This document shows positions 25,740 through 35,185 of a stretch of 64,000 bases of DNA, piece by piece. The translations under genes were made by a program, and so were the position numbers. This stretch comes from Bacteroidales bacterium (lineage in GTDB: Bacteria; Bacteroidota; Bacteroidia; Bacteroidales; VadinHA17): NCBI GenBank assembly GCA_003157015.1, contig PMIJ01000028.1, forward strand, positions 23,242-87,241, given 5' to 3'. The stretch's first letter is position 1; every line of letters begins with the position of its first letter. Below the pieces are notes generated by a model, which saw nothing but the letters and a program-made list of their open reading frames with translations, made no database searches and was not told the origin of the DNA.

Positions 25740-27500
25740 ATGATAATACGGAATAAATTCAGAAATAATCTTTTCATATATTATTCTGCAATCTTTATAT
25801 TCTTCACTCTCCTTATACTTAATTATCTTTACAAAAGGGAACAAGAATTCAGTATCTCCGCTCTTAACGACGAACTCGAAAACTCAACCAGGATAACTGA
25901 TAACTATATAAGAGCTAATTCTATATCTGAAAAAGGGAACTACATCCTTATTGATTCAATTGTTAAGCTATTTCCAAGAGACAGTCTCAGGGTAACTGTT
26001 ATAAATCCTGAAGGTGTTGTTATATACGATAGTTTCGTTCCTGACTGGGGGAAGATGGAGAATCATAAAAACAGACCTGAGGTAGCGGAATCACTTTATT
26101 CTGATTTTGGAACATCCATAAGAAAATCAGCAACTACCGGAAAGGAGTACTACTACTTCTCAAAATATTTTGGAAACTATTATATCAGGGCAGCAGTGGT
26201 CTATGATATAAAAGTTGTTAATTTCCTGAAAGCAAAAAAGTTTTTTATTGTTCTCATACTAGCTTCCTTTATCGTGATATGGCTGATAATGTTGCTTATA
26301 ACAAATAAATTTTCAGAGTCAATAACGAGGCTAAAGGATTTCGCTTTGAAAGTAGGCAATAATGAGCCATTCGATTTCAACCAGAAATTCCCAAAAAATG
26401 AGCTTGGCACAATAAGTCAGGAAATTCTTGAGATCTACAACAACCTTTTAAAAACTAAAAATGACCTGATGAATGAGAGAGAAAAGCTCTTCAGCCATCT
26501 TTACGCTCTTAATGAGGGAATTGCTTTCTTCTCAAAAAACAAGGAAAAGATTCTTTTAAACAGTAATTTCATTCATTATATGAATATGATATCCGGGGAG
26601 CTCTCCGTTTCAGGTGCAAATTTCTTTGAAATTGAAGATTTCAGAAAAGTCAATGAATTTATTGATAAACAGCTTGAGACAGAAATATCATCGACGCGAC
26701 TACCCAAGGCTGAATATCAGATTGGGAAAAACGGCAAATTTTACAAGGTGCAATGTGTATTTTTCCATGATAAAAATTTTGAGATTATACTGAATGATAT
26801 AACGGAAATTGAACAGAACAGGCTCGTCAAACAGCAAATGACATCTAATATTGCTCATGAGCTGAAAACTCCTGTCTCTTCAATTAAGGGATATCTTGAA
26901 ACTATTATCAATGACCCTGTTATGCCAGTGGACAAACAGAAATATTTCATTGAAAAAGCGCTGGGACAAAGCGAAAGGTTGACAGACCTGATCAACGATA
27001 TTGCCATTATAAACAGAATTGAAGAATCAGGAAACTCCTTTGCAGCCGAAAAAGTATCAATCAGGGAAATAATTATTGACGTAACTAATAATTTCAAATC
27101 AGCAATTGAAGCCAAGAGGATGAATGTCGAAATGGAAAATATTGATAATGCGATTGTTACAGGTAACCGATCGCTCATTGTTTCAATTTTCCAGAATCTT
27201 CTTGAGAATGCCGTTAATTATGCAGGTGATAAAACCGTAGTCAAAATTATACTGTATAATGAAGATAAATCATTTTGTCACTTCTTGTTTTCCGATAATG
27301 GAATCGGAATTGCAGAAGAGCATCTTTCGAGAGTATTTGAGAGATTCTACAGGATTGATTCAGGGCGTTCCAGGAAAAGTGGTGGAACGGGACTCGGGCT
27401 GGCTATCGTTAAGCATGCAATTCTTATACATAAAGGAGAGATTTCAGTAAGGAACAGAACTGGCGGTGGTGTAGAGTTTCTCTTCTCTCTCCCAAAATAA
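25740..27500 (+). CDS. phoR: Phosphate-sensing histidine kinase PhoR-like
   Basis: It has 586 residues. Membrane helix 1 is about residues 10-28 ([19 protein letters not shown]), then a periplasmic domain of about 130 residues, then helix 2 about 163-183 ([20 protein letters not shown]). A HAMP-like linker and a PAS-like region ([15 protein letters not shown]...) follow. The phospho-acceptor is His373 in [14 protein letters not shown]. The ATPase domain shows [30 protein letters not shown] and [13 protein letters not shown]. It lies 18 bases after phoB and ends 11 bases from the convergent pstB gene. Confidence 0.9.
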   Translation: MIIRNKFRNNLFIYYSAIFIFFTLLILNYLYKREQEFSISALNDELENSTRITDNYIRANSISEKGNYILIDSIVKLFPRDSLRVTVINPEGVVIYDSFVPDWGKMENHKNRPEVAESLYSDFGTSIRKSATTGKEYYYFSKYFGNYYIRAAVVYDIKVVNFLKAKKFFIVLILASFIVIWLIMLLITNKFSESITRLKDFALKVGNNEPFDFNQKFPKNELGTISQEILEIYNNLLKTKNDLMNEREKLFSHLYALNEGIAFFSKNKEKILLNSNFIHYMNMISGELSVSGANFFEIEDFRKVNEFIDKQLETEISSTRLPKAEYQIGKNGKFYKVQCVFFHDKNFEIILNDITEIEQNRLVKQQMTSNIAHELKTPVSSIKGYLETIINDPVMPVDKQKYFIEKALGQSERLTDLINDIAIINRIEESGNSFAAEKVSIREIIIDVTNNFKSAIEAKRMNVEMENIDNAIVTGNRSLIVSIFQNLLENAVNYAGDKTVVKIILYNEDKSFCHFLFSDNGIGIAEEHLSRVFERFYRIDSGRSRKSGGTGLGLAIVKHAILIHKGEISVRNRTGGGVEFLFSLPK

Positions 27501-27511
27501 ATAAACATCAG

Positions 27512-28270
27512 CTATCCGAAACGCCCGGAGATATAATCTTCAGTTTGTTTCTTGGCAGGATTTGAAAACAGAACCTGTGTTTTATTGAATTCAACAAGCT
27601 CTCCAAGGTAAAAGAAAGCTGTGAAGTCGCTTGTCCGTGCAGCCTGCTGAAGATTGTGTGTCACTATAATGATCGTAACATCAGCTTTCAGTTCAAGCAA
27701 TAATTGCTCTATCTTGTTTGAAGAAATAGGGTCAAGCGAAGAGGTTGGTTCATCAAATAAAAGTATATTTGGTTTCATGGAAAGAGAGCGGGCAATACAA
27801 AGCCGTTGTTGCTGCCCACCGGAAAGAAAAGTCCCCTTTTTATGCAATGTATCCTTGACTTCTTTCCATAGATCTGCCTTTCTGAGGGAATCTTCTGCTA
27901 TTTCTTCTTTTTCCTGTTTGGAGAGTTTAATACCATTGAGTGTATATCCTGAAATAACATTTTCAAAAATACTCATAGTAGGGAAAGGATTTGGACGTTG
28001 GAAAACCATACCTATTTTTCTTCGTAACAGAATAAGATTCAGCTTGTAAATATCATCATTAAAAAAGTAAATTTCACCTTCTGTTCTGGCACCGGGAGTA
28101 AGCTCGTGCAAACGGTTTATACAACGAAGAAAAGTTGTTTTTCCGCACCCCGACGGTCCCATAAAGGCTACAATTTGGTTCTTAGGTATTTCTAAATTAA
28201 TATCCGATAATATTTTGGTTTCTCCAAAGTAAGCATTTAAATGGTTAACATTTAAAATTGAATTTTCCAT
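27512..28270 (-). CDS. pstB: Phosphate ABC transporter ATP-binding protein
   Basis: It has 252 residues. Walker A GPSGCGKTT, signature LSGGQQQRLCIARSL and Walker B ILLFDEPTSSLDP, then the switch His in IIVTHNLQQAARTSDF. The PstB-typical stretch RRKIGMVFQRPNPFPTMSIFENV is present. It energises high-affinity phosphate import with PstSCA. Its start overlaps the end of pstA by 19 bases. The 3' end abuts the convergent phoR gene, with no obvious terminator between them. Confidence 0.96.
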   Translation of the reverse strand: MENSILNVNHLNAYFGETKILSDINLEIPKNQIVAFMGPSGCGKTTFLRCINRLHELTPGARTEGEIYFFNDDIYKLNLILLRRKIGMVFQRPNPFPTMSIFENVISGYTLNGIKLSKQEKEEIAEDSLRKADLWKEVKDTLHKKGTFLSGGQQQRLCIARSLSMKPNILLFDEPTSSLDPISSNKIEQLLLELKADVTIIIVTHNLQQAARTSDFTAFFYLGELVEFNKTQVLFSNPAKKQTEDYISGRFG

Positions 28271-29097
28271 TTTCTTTCTAAAATCTTAGTAACAATATTT
28301 AAGAATAAAATCATCATGATAAGCACAAACGAAGCTCCCCATGCAAGCTTATGCCAGTCTTCATAAGCACTTCCGGCATAGTTAAAAATCAGCAGCGGCA
28401 AGCTACTCATGGGTTTTAAAATATTTGTATTAATGAACGGGTTTCCGAATGCAGTGAAAAGTAAAGGAGCCGTTTCTCCTGCCACTCTCGAAATACTTAA
28501 TATGCTCCCGCTTAAAATACCGCTGAATCCCATTGGCAATATAATACGTAAAATAGTTTTATAATATGGAACACCGAGTGCCAAAGAGGCTTCTTTTATT
28601 GTGCCCGGGATAAGCTTCAATGTTTCTTCTGTAGATTTAATTATTGGGGGTAACATCATTATTGCCAGAGCAATACTCCCTGACAATGCAGAAAAATGGC
28701 CGGTAGGTTTAACAACCCACAGATATATAATAATCCCAAGCACGATTGATGGGATACCTTGCAGAACATCTACACATAAACCCACCCAATAAGAAAGTTT
28801 GTCGCGGCTATATTCACTTAAATAAAGCCCTACAATTGCCCCGAAGGGAATTGCAATTACCGAGGCAACTAAAACGAGAATACCAGTTCCTATAAGTCCG
28901 TTTATTATTCCACCTCCCTTTTCGCCAACCGGCTTGGGAAGGTTGATAAAAAAATCCCAGTTGATTGAAGAGATACCCTGTTTGACTATATAAAATAAGA
29001 TAAGCAATAGCGGCACAGTCGATAATACAGTCATAAGAATAATACCGCCCTTAAAAAGCCAGTCTTTATAAAACCTTAATCTTATAAGCTTGTCCAT
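28252..29097 (-). CDS. pstA: Phosphate ABC transporter permease PstA
   Basis: It has 281 residues and six predicted membrane helices, with the permease EAA-type loop EASLALGVPYYKTILRIILPMGFSGILSG that contacts PstB. The family motif GAIVGLYLSEYSRD is present. It starts one base after pstC ends and overlaps pstB, so the three are translated together. Confidence 0.95.
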   Translation of the reverse strand: MDKLIRLRFYKDWLFKGGIILMTVLSTVPLLLILFYIVKQGISSINWDFFINLPKPVGEKGGGIINGLIGTGILVLVASVIAIPFGAIVGLYLSEYSRDKLSYWVGLCVDVLQGIPSIVLGIIIYLWVVKPTGHFSALSGSIALAIMMLPPIIKSTEETLKLIPGTIKEASLALGVPYYKTILRIILPMGFSGILSGSILSISRVAGETAPLLFTAFGNPFINTNILKPMSSLPLLIFNYAGSAYEDWHKLAWGASFVLIMMILFLNIVTKILERKWKIQF

Positions 29098-29098
29098 G

Positions 29099-30055
29099 TC
29101 AGTGGAGGATATAACGTTTAATGATTTGCCGGCCAGATATATTAATCAGTGTTGTTACGACAAAAAGTAAAAGGCCCATCTCAATAAGAACCGATAGATA
29201 TACATTTCCGGTAGCTTCGGTAAATTCATTTGCAATTACACTGGCCATCGTATTCGAAGGGCTGAAAATACTTGTCGGTAGATAATGTGAATTCCCAATA
29301 AGCATTGTCACTGCCATTGTTTCACCCAATGCGCGTCCAAGAGCAAGAAGTATTGCAGCAAATAAACCTGACCTTGTATGAGGAATGATTATTCTTTTTA
29401 TTACTTCAAAACGTGTTGCGCCTAACGAATAGGCCCCTTCTTTTAGAGTCGGCGGAACCATGCTTATGACCTGCCTGGAAAGAGAAACTGAATATGGAAT
29501 GATCATAATAGCCAGAATGATTGAAGATGTAAGTATTCCGACTCCATAAGGTAAAACATGCAGTTTTAATTCCAGATTTCTTATGATGGGTACTAAAATG
29601 ACCATCCCCCAGAAACCGTAAACAACCGATGGAATGCTTGCCAATAATTCAATAATATTTTTAAAAATATTTGATACAATTCCCTCAGGATAATATTCGC
29701 CTAAGAAGATGGCTGTTGACAGGGCAAATGGCGTAGATATAATGAGAGCAAGCAAGGAGGTTAAAAGTGTCCCGATCAGGAATGGTAATGCGCCATATTC
29801 ATCTGTTACCGGGTTCCATGCTTTTCCATAAAGAAATTTAATTCCAAGATGTTTTATAGAAGGTGTTGAAGAAATTAAAAGGGTAATAAAAATGGACAAC
29901 AACACTATAATTAAAATAATACCTGTTAATCCTAAACCCTTCTGGAAAACTTTTTCAAAAAGAAAAACATTCTTTTGACTTTCATTCTCCGTTTTATCTT
30001 TTCCTTTATCCTTGCTTTGAAATCGTTCAGCCAGGAACTCTTTTAAATTCATCAT
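29099..30055 (-). CDS. pstC: Phosphate ABC transporter permease PstC
   Basis: It has 318 residues, with a charged cytoplasmic N-terminus of about 40 residues (RFQSKDKGKDKTENESQKN), then six membrane helices. Family motifs include GALPFLIGTLLTSLLALIIS, ELLASIPSVVYGFWG and the loop EGAYSLGATRFEVIKRIIIPHTRSG. The ending ALGRALGETMAVTMLIGN is typical of PstC. It forms the channel with PstA. Confidence 0.95.
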   Translation of the reverse strand: MMNLKEFLAERFQSKDKGKDKTENESQKNVFLFEKVFQKGLGLTGIILIIVLLSIFITLLISSTPSIKHLGIKFLYGKAWNPVTDEYGALPFLIGTLLTSLLALIISTPFALSTAIFLGEYYPEGIVSNIFKNIIELLASIPSVVYGFWGMVILVPIIRNLELKLHVLPYGVGILTSSIILAIMIIPYSVSLSRQVISMVPPTLKEGAYSLGATRFEVIKRIIIPHTRSGLFAAILLALGRALGETMAVTMLIGNSHYLPTSIFSPSNTMASVIANEFTEATGNVYLSVLIEMGLLLFVVTTLINISGRQIIKRYILH

Positions 30056-30119
30056 TCAAGCTTTTCCTTTTAATGCACCACCTTAAATTTAATTAAAAAG
30101 TCTGAGGATTTACAAAATA

Positions 30120-30149
30120 ATAAGGCAATCCTTCGTGGGACTGCCTTAT
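30120..30149 (-). terminator. Hairpin between pstS and pstC (partial terminator)
   Basis: ATAAGGCA at 30120-30127 and TGCCTTAT at 30142-30149 are perfectly complementary, with further partial pairing inside and a small loop. Reading on the minus strand it follows the pstS stop and is trailed by TATTTTGT. It may reduce transcription into pstCAB, so that the binding protein is made in excess, or shield the pstS mRNA end. Confidence 0.55.
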
Positions 30150-30170
30150 CAATTTTAACTTCACTTGTTG

Positions 30171-31247
30171 TTATAATAATGATTTACCGTTGAAAACAAT
30201 CGATTTCAGGTTTGCTTCAACTACTTTCAGAGCTTCTTTTGGCAGCGGAGCATAAATCAGAGGAGCCGTAAATTGCTGTCCTTCATGAGTCATCCACCAT
30301 ACCAGTTTAACTACTTCTTTAGCTTTGTCTTCAGCCCTGTTATCGTAATTTTGTTCTTTATAGAGCAAAATCCAGGTGAAACTACTGATTGGATAACCAT
30401 CAGGAGCATCGGTATTGGTGATAGAAACACGTGCATCAGAAGGAATAGCCTGATTTGCAGCAGCTGTAACAGAGATAATGGATACCTCTACATATCTTCC
30501 GCTCTTATTTTGCAGCAGACCGACTGGCATCTTATTTTGCAATGCATAAATTAATTCAACATATCCAAGAGCTCCGGGTGTTTGCTTTATCATTCCGCTG
30601 ACTCCTTCGTTACCTTTGGCACCAAGTCCAACCGGCCAGTCAACCGATGTTTTGTGTCCTACCTTGGTTTTCCATTCTTCACTTACTTTCGAAAGGTAAT
30701 CTGTAAAGATAAAGGTAGTCCCACTTCCGTCTGAACGATGTACAATTGAAATGGGCATATCGGGCAGTTTAACTTCCGGATTGAGTTTCTTAATCTGTGC
30801 ATCATTCCATTTTGTTATCTTCCCAAGGAAAATGTCTGCTACCACGGCAGGAGTAAATTTAAGCTTTGGATCTCCGGTGAGATTATAAGTAATAACGTCA
30901 GCGCCGAGGCATGTTGGCACATGAACAACAGCAGCCGGCATTTTTGCCATGTCTTCATCATTAAGAAAAGCATCGGAGGCGCCAAAATCGACTGTTTTGC
31001 TCATCAATTGTTTGATTCCACCACCGGAACCAATTGATTGATAATTGATCTTTACACCTGTCTTTGCATTATATTCACTGAACATTTTAGAATATAAAGG
31101 ATAAGGGAAACTTGCGCCTGCACCCAATAATTCCACATCGCTGGCCGGAGATTTTAGTGCTGATTTTGATACCGGGGAAAAGCTACTCAATAAAATTCCC
31201 ACAAAAGTGATGAATGTGAGTATATAAACGAACCTTTTTGTCTTCAT
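30171..31247 (-). CDS. pstS: Phosphate-binding protein PstS
   Basis: It has 358 residues. N-terminal signal (FVYILTFITFVGILLSSFSPV), then the periplasmic binding fold with LLGAGASFPYPLYSKMF, the phosphate-binding segments YQSIGSGGGIKQL, TVDFGASDAF and HRSDGSGTTFIFTDYLS, all typical of PstS. It delivers phosphate to PstCA. It lies between a porin gene (65 bases upstream) and pstC (115 bases downstream) in one minus-strand unit. Confidence 0.95.
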   Translation of the reverse strand: MKTKRFVYILTFITFVGILLSSFSPVSKSALKSPASDVELLGAGASFPYPLYSKMFSEYNAKTGVKINYQSIGSGGGIKQLMSKTVDFGASDAFLNDEDMAKMPAAVVHVPTCLGADVITYNLTGDPKLKFTPAVVADIFLGKITKWNDAQIKKLNPEVKLPDMPISIVHRSDGSGTTFIFTDYLSKVSEEWKTKVGHKTSVDWPVGLGAKGNEGVSGMIKQTPGALGYVELIYALQNKMPVGLLQNKSGRYVEVSIISVTAAANQAIPSDARVSITNTDAPDGYPISSFTWILLYKEQNYDNRAEDKAKEVVKLVWWMTHEGQQFTAPLIYAPLPKEALKVVEANLKSIVFNGKSLL

Positions 31248-31312
31248 AATTTTGTTTATTTAGTTTTATAATGTATCCAAGCTAATTTAGTATGGTGGTC
31301 TTTAATCTTAAA

Positions 31313-32491
31313 TTATCTGAAAATGTAGTAAACTGTTAATCTAAACGCCAGATCATTGCTCTTGGTGCTAAGATTGTTAACAGCTGTATACCGGTTATTA
31401 TACATGTCGTACCAGACATTTGGCATAAAATGTACGTTTTTCACAGGATTATAATCCAAACCGGCAAGCACAAACGATTCTGTATAAACACCTGAGTAAG
31501 ATGCTGGATAAACATCGTTTTTGTTGAACTTGGTATCGGGGTTATAATAATCGTACCGTAATACATATCCCAATTTTTTACTTATTGGGCCTCTCACAAA
31601 AACTGATACACCGGAAGCCAGGGCATTGACCGTATCTTTTACAGTAGATGGAGCTGCTTCAGTGAAAATTGTATTATTTTTCTGAACTTGCTGGAACGCT
31701 TCGATCCCTATGGTAATCTGTGGAGTAATATAAGCTAAAAAGGCTTTATAGGTTGTTTTGCTTTTTTGGTAAGGACTAGCTTGGGACCATTCGTTATCGG
31801 CTCCCAGATCTAACATTATTTTCTGATCCATAAATTTAGCATATGCATCACCATAAAACTTTTTGAATTTATCAGTTTCCGGTTTAGCTCCAGTCCCATT
31901 ACTTATCATCAGGTTATAACCAAAGTCCCCTTTGTTATTTAATTTACCCTGCAAGCTTATTCCAACATCGGCTGAAGCTCCGATCTTCCTCATATCCATT
32001 ATTGTTTTTTCCAGTGAACGATAACCCCAAACTGGTTCAGAGGTTGTTGAATATGAGGGAGTTGGCATAGCTCCAATTACGAGATCGCTGTTATGAAAAA
32101 TATTTTTCCATCTCAGGTTTGCACCCTTTATATATACTGATCGGCTACCATCGGTAGTGAATTGTGCACCTTCATAAGCCAGTAATAGCTGGGCTGCAAA
32201 ATGTTCGCTGATATCATAGTCATAACCAAGGTAAATCCTTCTAAACTCAAATGATGTAAAATCCTTAGCAGTGCTGCCATATTGTGTATTGGTCATCCCA
32301 AATTTATTTGTATATCCTTTATACAAAAAATCTCCAAAAGCATAACCCCATAACTTTCCGGATGGTTTAAATTCAACCTTGGTCTTGGTAGTGTCATTCT
32401 GAGCAAAAGAACTTAGAGTCAAAGTAAAAAGTAAAATAAAAATTAGTTGTTTTTTCATTTTTTTGGTATTAGGTTTAACTTGAGTTTTCAT
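31313..32491 (-). CDS. Phosphate-selective porin O/P-like outer-membrane protein
   Basis: It has 392 residues from ATG 32491; an internal ATG at 32458 gives a more compact signal peptide (KKQLIFILLFTLTLSSFAQ). The mature part shows alternating strands typical of a 16-strand porin: WGYAFGDFLYKGY, FEFRRIYLGYDYDISEHFAAQLLLAYEG, and a final ALRLTVYYIFR-like strand. It resembles OprO/OprP-family porins. Placed first in the pst operon, behind TGTAACA motifs, it is likely the outer-membrane phosphate entry route. Anion selectivity is inferred from context. Confidence 0.85.
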   Translation of the reverse strand: MKTQVKPNTKKMKKQLIFILLFTLTLSSFAQNDTTKTKVEFKPSGKLWGYAFGDFLYKGYTNKFGMTNTQYGSTAKDFTSFEFRRIYLGYDYDISEHFAAQLLLAYEGAQFTTDGSRSVYIKGANLRWKNIFHNSDLVIGAMPTPSYSTTSEPVWGYRSLEKTIMDMRKIGASADVGISLQGKLNNKGDFGYNLMISNGTGAKPETDKFKKFYGDAYAKFMDQKIMLDLGADNEWSQASPYQKSKTTYKAFLAYITPQITIGIEAFQQVQKNNTIFTEAAPSTVKDTVNALASGVSVFVRGPISKKLGYVLRYDYYNPDTKFNKNDVYPASYSGVYTESFVLAGLDYNPVKNVHFMPNVWYDMYNNRYTAVNNLSTKSNDLAFRLTVYYIFR

Positions 32492-32594
32492 GTTACAAAA
32501 GTCATGTTTCCTTATTACAGGCCTGTTTCAAAGTGATTAAGTAATTGTTACAAAAAGTCAAACACACTATTGACTTATCTGACAATATGTTACA
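32491..32594 (-). promoter_or_regulatory. Candidate Pho-box cluster before the porin-pst operon
   Basis: Three TGTAACA motifs lie on the minus strand, at 32594-32588, 32552-32546 and 32497-32491. The middle one extends to TGTAACAATTA (32552-32542), identical to the motif before phoU. The first continues TGTAACATATTGTCAG, with a second half-site ten bases on. Recurrence at both ends of one regulon supports a PhoB operator; which copies are bound is unknown. Confidence 0.5.
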
Positions 32595-32660
32595 AAAAAT
32601 GAACACGTTAAATAGACGATTTTTTAAATTCATACCTTATATATAAATCCGGAATAGTTC

Positions 32661-33278
32661 ATGAATGAAAAATGGTTGTTTTGGGCCTCTGAGTTGCAGT
32701 CAATTGCACAGGCGGGACTGACATTCTGCGAAAATAATTACGACCGCGAGAGGTATGAAAAAATAAGAAATATTGTAATTGAGATATTGCATGAGTATAC
32801 AGAAACAGACCATAAAAAAATAAGGGAACTATTTGCCTCTGAAACAGGTTACCAGACTCCGAAAGTCGATATCAGAGCCTCAGTATTCAAGGATAATAAA
32901 ATACTCATGGTTAAGGAAAAAGTAGATGGTGCGTGGGCCTTACCCGGAGGCTGGGCAGATGTAAATTCTTCAGTGAGTGAATCGGCAATCAGGGAATGCA
33001 AAGAGGAGGCCGGGGCTCTGGTAAAGCCGAAAAGAATCATTGCAATACATATGGGGAACAAACATAATAATCATAATTTTCCTTTTACAATTTATAAGAT
33101 TTTTGTCGAATGCGAACTGGTGGAAAACAGTTTTAAGGAGAATTCCGAAACACTTGATGCACAGTTTTTTGAAGCTGACAAACTACCTGAGCTCTCGTTT
33201 GAACGGAACACTCCCCATCAGATCAAACTGTGTTTCGAGGCAAATACATGTAAAGTATTCGAAACGATCTTTGATTGA
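32661..33278 (+). CDS. Nudix hydrolase with N-terminal helical domain
   Basis: It has 205 residues. The N-terminal domain of about 65 residues (LFWASELQSIAQAGLTFCENNYDRERYE) is the one found in a subset of Nudix enzymes acting on nucleoside-diphosphate sugars or ADP-ribose-like substrates. The Nudix box follows at about residues 97-119 (GGWADVNSSVSESAIRECKEEAG), with the REcKEE metal site. It would hydrolyse a pyrophosphate linkage in the cytoplasm; the substrate is not readable. It is divergent from the porin-pst operon. Confidence 0.85.
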   Translation: MNEKWLFWASELQSIAQAGLTFCENNYDRERYEKIRNIVIEILHEYTETDHKKIRELFASETGYQTPKVDIRASVFKDNKILMVKEKVDGAWALPGGWADVNSSVSESAIRECKEEAGALVKPKRIIAIHMGNKHNNHNFPFTIYKIFVECELVENSFKENSETLDAQFFEADKLPELSFERNTPHQIKLCFEANTCKVFETIFD

Positions 33279-33295
33279 TGTTTTATACTCATCTA

Positions 33296-33372
33296 ATCAC
33301 AAATAACACAAAGAAAGCGCCCCTTTAGGGGGGATTGGGGGCAAATAAACACTTTGTGTACTTTGTAGTTAA
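33296..33372. repeat. Nested repeat: CACAAAG arms around a C-run/G-run core (copy A7/B7)
   Basis: The outer arms CACAAATAACACAAAG and CACTTTGTGTACTTTGTAG belong to the CACAAAG family. Between them sits GCGCCCCTTTAGGGGGGATTGGGGGC, a core of the C-run/G-run family. It lies between the convergent Nudix and selD genes. It is the one place in the window where the two families are combined. Confidence 0.65.
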
Positions 33373-33383
33373 TGGATTTCAAT

Positions 33384-34430
33384 TCAATTATTCAGATAAA
33401 TATATTTCCCCTTATACTCTGTTACAGAACCGATTACTTTTGAATTCAAGAGGCCGGCAGTATTTAAATCTTCCAGGATATTACTCACTTTATCCTGTGA
33501 TGAAGAGAACAGAAGACCTCCAGATGTCTGAGCATCGAAAGCTATCATTTTCAGATTATAATCAAGACCGGAGGCAAAATCAATATCCTTTTCAGCATAT
33601 TCAAGGTTCCGGAATGAGGCCCCGGGAATGCATCCTTCATCAATCAGATTGTATGAATTGCCGATCAGCGGAACATCATTCATTCTTATATTTAAAGATA
33701 CTTTACTGGCTCTCGCCATTTTAAGAGCATGACCGGCCAGACCAAATCCTGTAACATCGGTTGCCCCTCGGATATTGAACTTTTTCATCACCGCTGCTCC
33801 GGATTTGTTAAGAAGTTTCATTAGTCGTTTAGCTTCTTCAAGATCACTATCTGAAACCAATCCCAAACGGTGACCTGCAAGAATAATAGCCGTTCCTATC
33901 GGCTTTGTAAGTATCAATAAATCACCGGATTTGGCACCAGCGTTCGTTATAATTTTGTCAGGATGAATATAACCCACTACTGCGAGTCCGTATTTAGGAG
34001 GAAAATCATCGATTGTATGCCCACCGATAATCCTCACTCCTGCTTCGGTTGCTTTGTCGTAGCCACCTTTGAGGATCTCAGCATAAGCTTCCACAGGCAG
34101 TTTTGCTGAAGGAAACATCATAATGTTAAGGGCAAGAACCGGATCACCTCCCATTGCATATACATCACTAATAGAATTGGCAGCTGATATCTGTCCGAAT
34201 TCATAAGGGTCACTGCAGACAGGTGGGAAAAAGTCGGTAGTTAATACGAGGGCGAGAGAATCATTGACCCGGTAAACGCCTGCATCGTCGTGAGTATCAA
34301 TATCAACAAGTATATTCGGATCCGTTGGCAACGGGAGATATTTAAGAATATCCTCTAATAACTTAGGTGATATTTTTGCCGAACATCCGCCATATTCTAC
34401 CATCTGAAGAAGGTCAATTTTCTTGCTCAT
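33384..34430 (-). CDS. selD: Selenide, water dikinase (selenophosphate synthase)
   Basis: It has 348 residues. Makes selenophosphate from selenide and ATP. The active-site segment MVEYGGCSAKISP places Cys16 where many homologues have selenocysteine, and Lys19 follows as required. Further motifs are LALVLTTDFFPPVCSDPYEFGQISAANSISDVYAMGG, IIGGHTIDD and TDVTGFGLAGHA. It follows yedF by 10 bases. No selA, selB or tRNA-Sec is seen in this window, so its downstream use is open. Confidence 0.95.
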   Translation of the reverse strand: MSKKIDLLQMVEYGGCSAKISPKLLEDILKYLPLPTDPNILVDIDTHDDAGVYRVNDSLALVLTTDFFPPVCSDPYEFGQISAANSISDVYAMGGDPVLALNIMMFPSAKLPVEAYAEILKGGYDKATEAGVRIIGGHTIDDFPPKYGLAVVGYIHPDKIITNAGAKSGDLLILTKPIGTAIILAGHRLGLVSDSDLEEAKRLMKLLNKSGAAVMKKFNIRGATDVTGFGLAGHALKMARASKVSLNIRMNDVPLIGNSYNLIDEGCIPGASFRNLEYAEKDIDFASGLDYNLKMIAFDAQTSGGLLFSSSQDKVSNILEDLNTAGLLNSKVIGSVTEYKGKYIYLNN

Positions 34431-34440
34431 CCTTCTATAC

Positions 34441-35055
34441 TCAGGGTTTAATAACTTTGTCTGAAGTAGCCATGGCTTCGGCTATTGTGTACATATTACT
34501 TACTGTACCCACTCCAACTACAGTTTCAAGGCAATAATAATTTACGCAGGTAGCACAGAGCATTAATTCGACTCCCATTTTCTCGAGATCTCTCAGGTGT
34601 TCAATAGCAGGAGACGATTTGGTAGCCAGTTTAACACCGTTATTATAAAAAACTATCTTCCGGGGAAGTTTGTCAAGGTCCTTTAGAGCTTTAATATAAT
34701 TGATCATCAGTAAATGTCCCAGCTCGTCATCACCCTCTCCCATTTTATCTGAAGAGATAACCACAATATAATTACCCTGTTGAAAATGCGGAATCTCCGG
34801 AGCGCAATAATCTTCAGGCTTAATTTGTACCAGATCATTATCTGACCTGGTTACGGTCAGAGACCATACTCCGGCTGATTCACTGACCTCGAAACCTGCT
34901 TTGTTGTCTTTAAGAAACCGGCTTAAATTATCTAATGATGTCTTATTATCAGTAATCAATACAAAAGATTCTCCGGGAACAGTTTCTTTCAAAGCTTTCT
35001 TTGCCGCAATCAATGGGGCAGGACATAGTTGTCCTTTTGTGTCTACAATTCTCAT
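34441..35055 (-). CDS. yedF: Selenium-metabolism protein YedF (TusA + DsrE-like)
   Basis: It has 204 residues. N-terminal TusA-like sulfur-carrier domain with the CPxP motif at Cys11 (GQLCPAPLIAAKKALKE). C-terminal DsrE/F-like domain (GEGDDELGHLLMINYIKALKDL...FYNNGVKLATKSSPA) ends with a Cys-rich segment ELMLCATCVNYYCLE. It is paired with selD, the usual context of this family, and probably channels sulfur or selenium to SelD or to molybdo-enzyme maturation. The role is known only by association. Confidence 0.88.
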   Translation of the reverse strand: MRIVDTKGQLCPAPLIAAKKALKETVPGESFVLITDNKTSLDNLSRFLKDNKAGFEVSESAGVWSLTVTRSDNDLVQIKPEDYCAPEIPHFQQGNYIVVISSDKMGEGDDELGHLLMINYIKALKDLDKLPRKIVFYNNGVKLATKSSPAIEHLRDLEKMGVELMLCATCVNYYCLETVVGVGTVSNMYTIAEAMATSDKVIKP

Positions 35056-35109
35056 GGATATAAAATAGAAATGAATTGCAAAAATACAAAAGAAAAGTTG
35101 AATGACGAA

Positions 35110-35185
35110 AAGGAGGAAGAGTCTTGCAGTCTTGAGGTCATGCGGTCTTGGGGGTCTGCTGTCTTGAAGTCTTTCAGTGTCGAAA
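35110..35185. repeat. Short GTCTTGcagTCTTG-type repeat
   Basis: Reiterated GTCTTG/TCTTG motifs (CTTGCAGTCTTGAGGTC, GGTCTTGGGGGTCTGCTGTCTTGAAG) lie upstream of yedF on the other strand's 5' side. A related CTGTCTTGCAATCTTGCAGTC occurs at 16576-16596 before the GH43 gene. It is probably a third small intergenic repeat family. The rest of the 290-base gap shows no gene. Confidence 0.4.

Noticed and set aside
27654..28049. A 131-residue plus-strand frame inside pstB
   Set aside because: It is antisense to the conserved Walker and signature motifs of pstB and shows no protein-like pattern.
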